Assembly (NCBI GenBank): GCA_001770935.1
Contig: MESI01000017.1
Location: forward strand, 1-64,000
DNA length: 64,000 nucleotides
Origin: Burkholderiales bacterium RIFCSPLOWO2_12_FULL_61_40
GTDB lineage: Bacteria > Pseudomonadota > Gammaproteobacteria > Burkholderiales > Burkholderiaceae_C
Reading direction: 5' to 3'
The notes under the pieces: generated by a model
Told to the model about the DNA's origin: nothing
Seen by the model: only the letters and a program-made list of their open reading frames with translations
Databases searched by the model: none
In this document: piece after piece, positions 17,887 to 26,799 of the stretch
Layout: each line of letters begins with the position of its first letter
How positions within the stretch are numbered: the stretch's first letter is position 1
Made by a program: the position numbers and the translations under genes

Positions 17887-17973
17887 GGACAGAGGCTCGG
17901 GGTGGGGCTGGCGGCCAAGTTTGCCATGGTTTCCCGCATCGGCATCAGGGCCACGACGCCGATGCGCAGTGGG

Positions 17974-18762
17974 TTAGCGCACTGTGCTCAGGAAGTGCCG
18001 GACCCAGCCCAGACCCGCTTCGGTGCTGGTGGCGGGCCTGTATTCGCAGCCAATCCAGCCTGTGTAGCCGATGCGGTCCAGATGGGCGAACAAAAAGGGG
18101 TAGTTGATCTCACCGCTGCCCGGTTCGTGGCGGCCCGGGTTGTCGGCCAGTTGCATGTGGCCGATGCGGTGCACGTACCGTGCCATGGTGGCGGCCAGCT
18201 CACCCTCCATGCGCTGGGCGTGGTAGATGTCGTACTGCACAAAGGCGTTGTCGGCATTCACCTCATCCAGGATGGCGATGGCCTGCGCGGTGTAGTTGAG
18301 GTAAAAGCCGGGAATATCGTAGCTGTTGATCGGCTCAATCAGCAAGCGCAGGCCCGCATCCTGGAAGGCGTGGGCGGCATAGACCAGGTTGTCCACGAAG
18401 GTCTTGCGCAGTACGGCGTCACCCACACCGGCAGGCGCCTTGCCTGCCAGGCAGTTGAGTTGGCCCACGCCCAGCACCTTGGCGTAGGCGATGCCCAGGG
18501 CCACCCCGGCGCGAAACTCCTCCACCCGCGCGGGGTCGCAGGCTATGCCTCGGTCCCCGGCGTCCCAGTCGCCCGCAGGCAGGTTGTGCAGTGCCAGCGT
18601 CAGGCCGTTGGCATCGAGCCGCTGGCGCAGGTCTTCGGCGCGGTAGGCATAGGGAAAAAGAAACTCCACTGCCTTGAAGCCTGCCTTGGCGGCAAGCTCA
18701 AATCGCTCCAGAAAAGGAACTTCATTGAACAACAGGGTGAGGTTGGCGGCGAAACGGGGCAT
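17974..18762 (-). CDS. hyi: Hydroxypyruvate isomerase
   Basis: 'MPRFAANLTLLFNEVPFLERFELAAKAGFKAVEFLFPY', 'GWIGCEYRPATSTEAGLGW'. Confidence 0.93.
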   Translation of the reverse strand: MPRFAANLTLLFNEVPFLERFELAAKAGFKAVEFLFPYAYRAEDLRQRLDANGLTLALHNLPAGDWDAGDRGIACDPARVEEFRAGVALGIAYAKVLGVGQLNCLAGKAPAGVGDAVLRKTFVDNLVYAAHAFQDAGLRLLIEPINSYDIPGFYLNYTAQAIAILDEVNADNAFVQYDIYHAQRMEGELAATMARYVHRIGHMQLADNPGRHEPGSGEINYPFLFAHLDRIGYTGWIGCEYRPATSTEAGLGWVRHFLSTVR

Positions 18763-18792
18763 GTGTGTGCTGTTGTACCGCAAGAAAGGAAA

Positions 18793-18868
18793 TGGAGCGG
18801 GAAAAGAGTCTCGAACTCTCGACCTCAACCTTGGCAAGGTTGCGCTCTACCAACTGAGCTATTCCCGC
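18793..18868 (-). tRNA. tRNA-Gly (GCC)
   Basis: Cloverleaf GCGGGAATAGCTCAGTTGGTAGAGCGCAACCTTGCCAAGGTTGAGGTCGAGAGTTCGAGACTCTTTTCCCGCTCCA; anticodon loop TTGCCAA; encoded CCA. Confidence 0.97.
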
Positions 18869-18962
18869 ATTTCCGAGCTCAAAATTATAACCCGTGATTT
18901 TTTGGTTTTCTCCGTCCAGCGCACGAAATGCGCGAAAAATAATTGAGAGATTCTTTTGCCGC

Positions 18963-19334
18963 TCAGGCTGCTTGCTGCTTGCGCACCAGTCCTTGGACCA
19001 ACCCCCGCAAACCACCTGCCTCCGGCAGTGCCCGTGCACCGGGCTCCTGGTGGGTCTGGATGAGGCGGCGCAGGGTGTCGATGTGCGGCGTCACCGTGCC
19101 GAAGAAGCGGGGCTCACCATTCGCCGCAATCAGCAGGGTCGGGAAGTTGTCGACTTCGAGCGGGTCCACCAGATCGGCTTCGTCTTCAATATCCACCCAC
19201 AGCAACTTGGCTTGGGGGAACTCCTGCTGCAACTGTTCGAAAAGCGGCTGGTACTCGCGGCAGGTGCCGCACCAGTCGGCGCACAGGCAGGCGACGATGA
19301 GGGTGGCGGGGGGGGAAGTGGGCTGAATCGGCAT
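18963..19334 (-). CDS. Thioredoxin-family protein
   Basis: 'LIVACLCADWCGTCREYQPLFEQLQQEFP' with WCxxC. Confidence 0.85.
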   Translation of the reverse strand: MPIQPTSPPATLIVACLCADWCGTCREYQPLFEQLQQEFPQAKLLWVDIEDEADLVDPLEVDNFPTLLIAANGEPRFFGTVTPHIDTLRRLIQTHQEPGARALPEAGGLRGLVQGLVRKQQAA

Positions 19335-19394
19335 GGCGTAATGATCGCAGAATAATCACAACTGGTTAGAATCAGCCTCGTGTTCATCCGAACA

Positions 19395-19492
19395 CATTCG
19401 CTAGGGGTGTTGCGCTGTTTTTATAGAAAGCGGTGCGACTGAGAAAGTCCCTTTGAACCTGATTGAGGTAATTCTCGCGCAGGGAAGCAGAT
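19395..19492 (+). promoter_or_regulatory. TPP (THI-box) riboswitch
   Basis: 'ctaggggtgttgcgc...gcgactgagaaagtccctttgaacctgattgaggtaattctcgcgcagggaagc' conserved THI-element core upstream of thiO. Confidence 0.95.
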
Positions 19493-19575
19493 CCAGCTTT
19501 GGCGCCCCCGTATTCTCTGGAGGTGTGTTACCCAAGCCGGATTCAGCCCACCTGCCCACTTTTTTGCTTGGAGCA

Positions 19576-20658
19576 ATGATGAACATCGTCATTCTGGGTG
19601 CCGGCCTCATGGGCCGTTTGTTGGCTTGTCAGTTGGCGCGTGCGGGGCATACGCTGGAAGTATTTGATGCCGGTGGGCCGGAGGCGCTGAACACGGCGGC
19701 CCGGGCTGCGGCGGCCATGCTGGCGCCGCTGGCCGAGTCGGCCATCACCGAGCACAGCGTGGTGCACATGGGCATGTATGGCCTGCAGCGCTGGCCAGAG
19801 TTGATCGCACAACTCGACGAGCCCGTCAATTTTCAGCAGGAGGGGACGCTGGTGCTGTGGCACCGCCAGGATGCGGCCGAGGCGGACCGTTTTGCCCGCC
19901 AGATGGATGCCACCTGCAAGGCACTCCCCACCATCCCCGCGGTGTGCAGGTTGGATGCGCAGGGTATCGCCCAACTGGAGCCGTCCCTGGGTTCGCGTTT
20001 CTCCCAAGGCTTGCATTTGCCGGGCGAGGGGCAGCTGGACAACCACCAGTTGCTGGCGGCCCTGCTGCACCAGTTGCAGCGCCTGAATGTCAAGCTGCAT
20101 TGGGACAGCCCGCGCGCGCCAGGTGACTTTTCTCCCGGACAGATGGGGCAGCCTGACTGGGTGTTTGACTGCCGGGGCTTGGGTGCGCGCGCGCAGTGGC
20201 CCGCGCTGCGCGGAGTGCGTGGCGAGATCATCACCCTGGTGGCGCCCGACGTTCAATTGACCCGCCCCACACGGCTGATTCACCCGCGTTATCCCATCTA
20301 CATCGCGCCCAAAGGGGGCGGTTATTTTGTGGTGGGAGCCACCGAAATCGAGTCCGACGATGTGTCGGAAATGAGTGTGCGTTCGACGCTGGAGCTGCTC
20401 AGCGCTGCCTATTCGGTGGACAGCGGATTTGCCGAAGCGCGGATTGTGGACATGGTGACGCAGTGCCGCCCCACCTTGCCCAACAATTTGCCTTCCGTGC
20501 GGCGACTGGGAGAGCGGGTGGTGCAAATCAACGGCCTGTACCGCCATGGTTACCTGATTGGGCCGGCCATGCTGGATGTGGTGATGGAACTGTTCCACGG
20601 CGATGGCACCGCCCTGGCGGACCGGTTTTCTATAACCATTGAGAATGCCGACGCTTAA
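19576..20658 (+). CDS. thiO: Glycine oxidase ThiO (FAD-dependent)
   Basis: 'MMNIVILGAGLMGRLLACQLARAGHTLEVFDAGG', 'QINGLYRHGYLIGPAMLDVV'; downstream of the TPP riboswitch. Confidence 0.93.
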   Translation: MMNIVILGAGLMGRLLACQLARAGHTLEVFDAGGPEALNTAARAAAAMLAPLAESAITEHSVVHMGMYGLQRWPELIAQLDEPVNFQQEGTLVLWHRQDAAEADRFARQMDATCKALPTIPAVCRLDAQGIAQLEPSLGSRFSQGLHLPGEGQLDNHQLLAALLHQLQRLNVKLHWDSPRAPGDFSPGQMGQPDWVFDCRGLGARAQWPALRGVRGEIITLVAPDVQLTRPTRLIHPRYPIYIAPKGGGYFVVGATEIESDDVSEMSVRSTLELLSAAYSVDSGFAEARIVDMVTQCRPTLPNNLPSVRRLGERVVQINGLYRHGYLIGPAMLDVVMELFHGDGTALADRFSITIENADA

Positions 20659-20661
20659 GCC

Positions 20662-20859
20662 ATGAACGTCTATATCAACCAGGTGCCACATGCGCTTGCC
20701 ACCGGTGCGACGCTGGCCGACGCGGTGGCGCTGGTGCAGGCGCGGCCGCCCTTTGCTGCTGCGGTCAATCTGCAGTTTGTTCCCAACAGCCAATACGCCC
20801 AGACGCCACTCCAGAGCGACGACCGTATTGACATCATCACCCCGGTCACCGGGGGCTAG
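20662..20859 (+). CDS. thiS: Sulfur carrier protein ThiS
   Basis: 65 aa, C-terminal 'DRIDIITPVTGG' GG tail; between thiO and thiG. Confidence 0.93.
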   Translation: MNVYINQVPHALATGATLADAVALVQARPPFAAAVNLQFVPNSQYAQTPLQSDDRIDIITPVTGG

Positions 20860-20871
20860 GACCACCACACC

Positions 20872-21687
20872 ATGTCTGACTCCACCCGCACCGCGCCCGC
20901 CGCCGATCCCTTGGTTCTGTATGGGCACACTTTTGCCAGTCGCCTGATGCTGGGTACTTCGCGTTACCCCTCGCCCAGCGTGCTGGAGGCGGCAGTCCGC
21001 CTGGCTAAGCCCGCCATGCTGACGGCATCGCTGCGCCGCCAAAACGTCAGTGACCCCAACACCAGCAACCGCTTTTGGGAAATGCTGCGCGCGCTCGACG
21101 TGCCGGTGCTGCCCAACACCGCCGGTTGCCACAGCGTGCAGGAGGTCATTACCACCGCCCATATGGCGCGGGAGGTGTTTGCCACGCCGTGGATCAAGCT
21201 GGAGCTGATTGGGGACGATTACACCTTGCAGCCCGACACCCTGAACCTGGTGGAGGCCGCCAGCCGTCTGATCAAGGACGGTTTCCTGGTACTGCCCTAT
21301 TGCACCGAAGACCTGGTTGTGTGCCAGCGCCTGGTGGATGCGGGTTGCCAGGCCATCATGCCCTGGGCGGCGCCCATCGGCACCGGCAAAGGCCCGATCA
21401 ACCCCTATGCCCTGCAGATGCTGCGCGAGCGCCTGTCGGTGCCCATGATTGTGGATGCGGGCCTGGGCCGGCCCTCGCATGCCTGCCAGGTGATGGAGTG
21501 GGGTTTTGACGGTGTACTGCTCAATACCGCCGTGGCGCTGGCACAAGACCCGGTGGCCATGGCGGGGGCCTTTGCCCATGCCACACAGGCCGGGCGCGAC
21601 GCCTACCGCAGCGGGGCCATGAGCGAACAGCATGCGGCCCAGCCCAGTACCCCGGTGCTGGGCACGCCTTTTTGGCACCAGGCCTGA
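20872..21687 (+). CDS. thiG: Thiazole synthase ThiG
   Basis: '[44 protein letters not shown]', '[21 protein letters not shown]'. Confidence 0.97.
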   Translation: MSDSTRTAPAADPLVLYGHTFASRLMLGTSRYPSPSVLEAAVRLAKPAMLTASLRRQNVSDPNTSNRFWEMLRALDVPVLPNTAGCHSVQEVITTAHMAREVFATPWIKLELIGDDYTLQPDTLNLVEAASRLIKDGFLVLPYCTEDLVVCQRLVDAGCQAIMPWAAPIGTGKGPINPYALQMLRERLSVPMIVDAGLGRPSHACQVMEWGFDGVLLNTAVALAQDPVAMAGAFAHATQAGRDAYRSGAMSEQHAAQPSTPVLGTPFWHQA

Positions 21688-21702
21688 GCGGGGACGGTGC
21701 GA

Positions 21703-22605
21703 ATGACGACACATGACACGGTGCTGGCGCAAGCCATCATCGCCGCCCATCCCGACCTGGCATTGCCAGTCATCACAGGCCATGAGCCCATCCCTTTCAG
21801 CAGCGCCAAGCCGGTGTACCGTGCGGCCAAAGTAGCCTGCCTGAGTCTGGGTTTCATCGAAGCCGATGCCGAATGCCTGGCCCACGCATGGCAGGCCATG
21901 GTGGAGCGCACGGGCTCCTGCGACCCTGCCTCCTGGCCCGACCAGGCGGGCGATTTTGGGTTGCAGGCCTGGCCGCGCCAGGACGCCTTTGCGCCGTGCC
22001 CGCACCAGCTGGGCTTGTACGCCGTGCTGCCGGATGCGGCCTGGGTGGGGCGCATGGCCAGGGCAGGGGTGCCCACGGTGCAACTGCGCTTCAAATCGGA
22101 TGATGCACTGGCGGTGGAGCGCGAGGTGCGCGCGGCGGTGGCTGCGGTCCAGGGCACGGACAGCCTGCTTTTCATCAACGACCACTGGCAGGCCGCCATC
22201 GATGCCGGTGCCTATGGTGTGCACCTGGGACAAGAAGACCTGGGCACGGCCAATCTGCAAACCATCCGTGCGGCCGGTCTGCGCCTGGGCCTGAGCAGCC
22301 ACGGCTATGCCGAAATGTGCAGGGCCGACCGCCTGAGCCCCAGCTACATCGCCATGGGTGCGGTGTTTGCGACCACGCTCAAACGCATGGTGACGGCACC
22401 CCAGGGCACAGGCCGTTTGCACGCCTACGCCCGGCTGATGCGCGACTATCCTTTGGTGGCCATTGGGGGCATTGATGCCAGCACCATGCCACAGGTGCTG
22501 TCCAGTGGCGTGGGGTCGGTGGCGGTGGTGCGTGCCCTGGTGGCGGCCGAGCAACCCGAGGCCATGGCTGCCCGTTTGCAGGCCGCCATCAGCCCAAGGC
22601 CTTGA
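21703..22605 (+). CDS. thiE: Thiamine-phosphate synthase ThiE with ~100-aa N-terminal extension
   Basis: C-terminal 2/3: 'LLFINDHWQAAIDAGAYGVHLGQEDL', 'LGLSSHGYAEMCRA', 'PLVAIGGIDASTMPQVLSSGVGSVAVVRAL'. Confidence 0.9.
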   Translation: MTTHDTVLAQAIIAAHPDLALPVITGHEPIPFSSAKPVYRAAKVACLSLGFIEADAECLAHAWQAMVERTGSCDPASWPDQAGDFGLQAWPRQDAFAPCPHQLGLYAVLPDAAWVGRMARAGVPTVQLRFKSDDALAVEREVRAAVAAVQGTDSLLFINDHWQAAIDAGAYGVHLGQEDLGTANLQTIRAAGLRLGLSSHGYAEMCRADRLSPSYIAMGAVFATTLKRMVTAPQGTGRLHAYARLMRDYPLVAIGGIDASTMPQVLSSGVGSVAVVRALVAAEQPEAMAARLQAAISPRP

Positions 22606-23434
22606 GCCGCATGACCACGGGCGCGTAACCGTGGTTGAGTGGCCCGTTGCCTTGTCCGGTGCGCACCACCGAGCCGGCCAGTAGTGCGCCGCGCACATAA
22701 GTGCGCGCTTGTTCCACCGCGTCGAGCAGGGTTGCACCCAAAGCCAGATGGGCCGCAATGGCGCTGGAGAGCGTGCAGCCCGTGCCATGGGTGTTGGGGC
22801 TGACAATGCGCGGGGCTTCCATCCAGTGGGCTTCGCCATCGGCGCCCACCAGCACATCAATAACAGTGTCGCCCGGCAGGTGCCCACCTTTGAGCACCAC
22901 GGCATGGGCCCCTTGGGCCAGCAAAGCCCGCGCCGCCTTCTCCATATCCGCTGCCGACTGGATCGCTTGGCCCAGCAGCAGGGCGGCCTCGTCCAGATTG
23001 GGCGTGATCACCGCCGCGCGCGGAAACAACTCGCGAACCATCAACTCCACCGCCGGGTTGTCCGTCAACTCCGCGCCACTGGTGGATGCCATGACGGGGT
23101 CCAGCACCACATGCTTCATGGCATGGCGGTCGATGGCCTCGGCGACGGTGTGCACCACCTCTGGCGTGTGCAGCATGCCGATCTTCACCGCATCGGCGCC
23201 GATGTCGTCCAGCACGGCGTCAATCTGGTCGCGCAGCATTTGGGGCGGCACCGCGTGGATGGAGCGCACGCCGCAGGTGTTTTGCGCCGTGAGTGCGGTG
23301 ATGGCCGTCATGCCGTAACACCCCAGCGCTGAAAACGTTTTTAAATCGGCCTGAATACCGGCGCCCCCCCCACTGTCGGACCCGGCAATGGTGAGCACCC
23401 GAGGGTAGGCAAATTGAAAGGTATGGAGGGTCAT
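22589..23434 (-). CDS. thiD: Hydroxymethylpyrimidine/phosphomethylpyrimidine kinase ThiD
   Basis: 'VLTIAGSDSGGGAGIQADLKTFSALGCYGMTAITALTAQNT'; 17-bp tail overlap with thiE. Confidence 0.97.
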   Translation of the reverse strand: MTLHTFQFAYPRVLTIAGSDSGGGAGIQADLKTFSALGCYGMTAITALTAQNTCGVRSIHAVPPQMLRDQIDAVLDDIGADAVKIGMLHTPEVVHTVAEAIDRHAMKHVVLDPVMASTSGAELTDNPAVELMVRELFPRAAVITPNLDEAALLLGQAIQSAADMEKAARALLAQGAHAVVLKGGHLPGDTVIDVLVGADGEAHWMEAPRIVSPNTHGTGCTLSSAIAAHLALGATLLDAVEQARTYVRGALLAGSVVRTGQGNGPLNHGYAPVVMRLKALG

Positions 23435-23574
23435 GTAGGTTTCCTTGTCCAGGACGCGACATTCAAAGGGTATGTGTCAGGAAGTTGCAGTGTAGTCAAG
23501 TCAGAATTTTGTGTGCAGGTCTTACACTACAGGGTTATCCCGCATCCTTTTGTTTGACTTTTTGCAAGGCCCCC

Positions 23575-24351
23575 ATGAGTGCATTTCTGGAAGAAACCGT
23601 TTTAAGCGTTCACCACTGGACCGACCGCCTGTTCAGCTTCACCACCACGCGTGACCAGGCATTGCGCTTTTCCAATGGGCATTTCACCATGATCGGTTTG
23701 CGCACCGAGGGTGGCAAACCCCTGCTGCGCGCCTACAGCATCGCCAGTGCCAACTACGAAGAACATCTGGAGTTTCTGAGCATCAAGGTGCAAGACGGCC
23801 CGCTCACCTCGCGCCTGCAGCACATCAAGGTAGGCGACAAAATTATTGTCGGCCGCAAACCTACGGGCACCTTGTTGATTGATTACCTCTTGCCCGGAAA
23901 GACCCTGTATCTGTTGGGTACTGGCACCGGACTGGCGCCTTTCCTGAGCGTGGTGCGGGACCCCGCAACCTACGAACGGTTTGAAAAGGTGGTGCTGGTA
24001 CATGGTGTGCGTGAGGTGGCTGAGCTGGCCTATATGGACATGCTGACCATCGACCTGCCAGCGCACGAATTTTTGGGCGATATGGTGAAGGAGCAAATGC
24101 TGTATTACCCCACCGTGACGCGTGAGACCTTCAAGAACCGCGGGCGGATTCCCGACCTGTTTGAAGCCGGAAAGATTGAGGCCGATCTGGGCCTGCCCAA
24201 GCTCAACCCCGAACATGACCGCGTGATGCTGTGCGGCAGCCCGGCCATGTTGAAAGACCTGAAGCACATGCTGGAAAAGCGCGGCTTCATGGAAGGCAAC
24301 ACCACCAAACAGGGCGACTTTGTCATTGAACGCGCGTTTGCCGAGCAATGA
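23575..24351 (+). CDS. fpr: Ferredoxin/flavodoxin--NADP+ reductase
   Basis: 'MSAFLEETVLSVHHWTDRLFSFTTTR', 'LLRAYSIASANYEEHLEF', 'FMEGNTTKQGDFVIERAFAEQ'. Confidence 0.95.
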   Translation: MSAFLEETVLSVHHWTDRLFSFTTTRDQALRFSNGHFTMIGLRTEGGKPLLRAYSIASANYEEHLEFLSIKVQDGPLTSRLQHIKVGDKIIVGRKPTGTLLIDYLLPGKTLYLLGTGTGLAPFLSVVRDPATYERFEKVVLVHGVREVAELAYMDMLTIDLPAHEFLGDMVKEQMLYYPTVTRETFKNRGRIPDLFEAGKIEADLGLPKLNPEHDRVMLCGSPAMLKDLKHMLEKRGFMEGNTTKQGDFVIERAFAEQ

Positions 24352-25358
24352 GCACCACACGCTACGACCTTTACGCCATTGGCAATGCGCTGGTGGACTC
24401 GGAATACGAAGTCACCGATACCCAGCTGCAGGCCATGGGCGTGGAAAAGCGCCACATGACCCTCATTGACGCCGAACGCAAGGCCTATTTGCTCTCGGCC
24501 GTGGAAGGCAAGCACTCCCGGCGCACCGGTGGCGGCTCGGCTGGCAATACCGTGGTGGCGATGGCCCAACTGGGCGGACGTGCGTTTTACTCCTGCCGGG
24601 TGGGCGACGATGAGTTGGGCGCCTTTTATAGGCAAGACCTGCAGGCCAATGGCGTGGTGTCCAACCTCACACACCGCCCTTCGGCGCCGGGCCAGACTGG
24701 CAGCTGCATGGTGATGGTGACACCGGACGCCGAGCGCAGCATGAGCACGTTTTTGGGGGCCACCGCCGACCTGGATCCCACCGCATTGCATGCGCAGGAC
24801 ATTGCCAACTCCAAGGTGTACTACATGGAGGGTTACCTCGCAGCATCGCCCACGGGGCTGGACGCCGCGCTGAAGGGGCGCGCCATTGCAAAAGCGGCTG
24901 GCGTGGCGCTGGCGACGACCTTGAGCGACATGAGCATGATCAACTTTTGCCGCGCCGGGCTGGAAGCCATGGTCGGCGAGGATTTGGACTACCTGTTTTG
25001 CAATGAAGAAGAAGCCCAGGTCTGGTGCGGCAGCCAAGACCTGGCGCTGGTTTGCCAGCAGCTAGGCCTGCTGGCCCGCACCGTGTGCCTCACACGCAGT
25101 GCCAAAGGCTGCATTGTTTTGCACGATGGACAAGCGACCGAAGTGCCCGCCGCCCAGGTCCACGCGGTGGACACCAACGGTGCCGGCGACATGTTTGCGG
25201 GTGCCTTTTTGTACGCGGTAACGCACGGCTACAGCCATGCACAAGCGGCCTGGCTGGCCAACCAGTCTGCAGGGGAGGTGGTGGCCCAGTACGGCAACCG
25301 CCTTAGCCAGCAGGCCATGGCGGGCCAAAAGGCCCGTTTCGCGCAGCACGTGGCGTGA
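24348..25358 (+). CDS. PfkB-family (adenosine-kinase-like) sugar kinase
   Basis: 'RRTGGGSAGNTVVAMAQLGG', 'VDTNGAGDMFAGAFLYAVTHG'. Confidence 0.92.
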   Translation: MSTTRYDLYAIGNALVDSEYEVTDTQLQAMGVEKRHMTLIDAERKAYLLSAVEGKHSRRTGGGSAGNTVVAMAQLGGRAFYSCRVGDDELGAFYRQDLQANGVVSNLTHRPSAPGQTGSCMVMVTPDAERSMSTFLGATADLDPTALHAQDIANSKVYYMEGYLAASPTGLDAALKGRAIAKAAGVALATTLSDMSMINFCRAGLEAMVGEDLDYLFCNEEEAQVWCGSQDLALVCQQLGLLARTVCLTRSAKGCIVLHDGQATEVPAAQVHAVDTNGAGDMFAGAFLYAVTHGYSHAQAAWLANQSAGEVVAQYGNRLSQQAMAGQKARFAQHVA

Positions 25359-25385
25359 CAAGGGACTGACCCGCCTACGGGTGGG

Positions 25386-25985
25386 TCAGCACATCAGCTG
25401 TTTTCTGGCACGGTGCAAGCGCACAAACAGGCTGGCCTCGCTGATGCACAGGCGCTGGCACACGGCCTCGGAAGACTCTTCCTCCAGCACCCGGAACTGC
25501 ACCACGTCCCGCAGGCCCGGCGGCAAGGTGGAAATGCGTTGCAGGGTCTGCTGCAGGCGCTGGCGGTGTTCGGCAAGTTCGTCGGGCATGGCGCCTTCAC
25601 ACACGGGCTGGTGCGCCACTTCATCGTCCGCCTCGGTGTCAAAACTCTCAAAACGCACGCTGTGGCGAATGAGGTCGATGATTTTGTTTTTCAAAATGGC
25701 GGTCAACCAGCTTCGCAGCGCCGCGCGGCCTGAAAAAGTAGCGCGCCCGGAGATCACCGCTTCAAACACATCGTGCACCACGTCTTCGGCCTGGGTGGGG
25801 TCTTGTAATTTGCGCCGGGCAAAACGCACCAGGTAGTCGCGGTGTTCGACCACATCGTCCCAGCACAGGGGGAGCGCCGGGCCGGCGTCAAAGCAGGCCA
25901 GGCCTGCGGTGGAGGCCGGGGAGCTGCTGGAGTGGTGGGCGAGGATCATGGTGTTTTGTGTTTCAAGTGGCGGCGATGGGTCCAC
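25386..25985 (-). CDS. RNA polymerase sigma factor, sigma-70/ECF-like
   Basis: 'HRDYLVRFARRKLQDPTQAEDVVHDVFEAVISG', 'CQRLCISEASLFVRLHRARKQLM'; alternative start at 25949. Confidence 0.88.
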   Translation of the reverse strand: MDPSPPLETQNTMILAHHSSSSPASTAGLACFDAGPALPLCWDDVVEHRDYLVRFARRKLQDPTQAEDVVHDVFEAVISGRATFSGRAALRSWLTAILKNKIIDLIRHSVRFESFDTEADDEVAHQPVCEGAMPDELAEHRQRLQQTLQRISTLPPGLRDVVQFRVLEEESSEAVCQRLCISEASLFVRLHRARKQLMC

Positions 25986-26075
25986 TGTCGTTCCCTGAGC
26001 TCACGCCCATCTCTCGAAATATCACAGCCAGATAACAATTGCGTAAGAAAACCGCGACAGACCTGACTTAGCATC

Positions 26076-26795
26076 ATGGACATGAAAAAAATCCTGGTGG
26101 CTGAAGACCAAGCCGATATCCGCAACCTGCTGGTGCTGAACCTGCGCAGTGCAGGTTATGAGGTCACCGATGTGGCCGATGGCTTGGCCGCCCTGGCCGC
26201 CGAGACCGCGCGCAACCACGACCTGCTGGTGCTGGATTTGATGATGCCCGGCCTGGACGGCCTGGAGCTGTGCAAGACCCTGCGCGCACGCGGCTGCAGC
26301 ACGCCCATCCTGATGCTGACCGCCAAGTCCACCGAACTGGACCGGGTGTTGGGGCTGGAACTGGGCGCGGACGATTACCTGACCAAGCCCTTTTCCCTGG
26401 CCGAGCTGCTGGCCCGCGTCAAAGCGCTGCTGCGCCGTGCCGACTTGCTGCGCGCAGCCCAGCTCGGAGCGCAGACCCAGGCCAGTGTGTTGCGCAACGG
26501 CGATCTGGAGATTCTGCCGGTCAAACGCCAGGCCCATATGCGTGGCCAGGCGCTGGACTTCACGGCGCTGGAGTTTGATCTGCTGCTGCATTTTGCGCAG
26601 CACCCGGGCCATGTGTTTTCACGCGGGCAACTGCTCAACGCCGTGTGGGGCTACACCCACGATGGTTATGAACACACCGTCACCACCCACATCAACCGCT
26701 TGCGCGCCAAGCTGGAGGCCGACCCGCTGCGCCCAGAGCTGATCCTGACGGTGCGCGGTGCCGGTTACAAAATGCGCGAAGCCCCGCGCGCCTGA
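26076..26795 (+). CDS. OmpR-family response regulator
   Basis: REC 'KKILVAEDQADIRNLLVLNLRSAGYEV..DLLVLDLMMPGLDG' and winged-helix output domain. Confidence 0.95.
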   Translation: MDMKKILVAEDQADIRNLLVLNLRSAGYEVTDVADGLAALAAETARNHDLLVLDLMMPGLDGLELCKTLRARGCSTPILMLTAKSTELDRVLGLELGADDYLTKPFSLAELLARVKALLRRADLLRAAQLGAQTQASVLRNGDLEILPVKRQAHMRGQALDFTALEFDLLLHFAQHPGHVFSRGQLLNAVWGYTHDGYEHTVTTHINRLRAKLEADPLRPELILTVRGAGYKMREAPRA

Positions 26796-26799
26796 ATGC

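Noticed and set aside
19543-22905. 1120-aa minus-strand ORF across thiO-thiS-thiG-thiE
   Set aside because: Antisense artefact over four well-supported plus-strand genes
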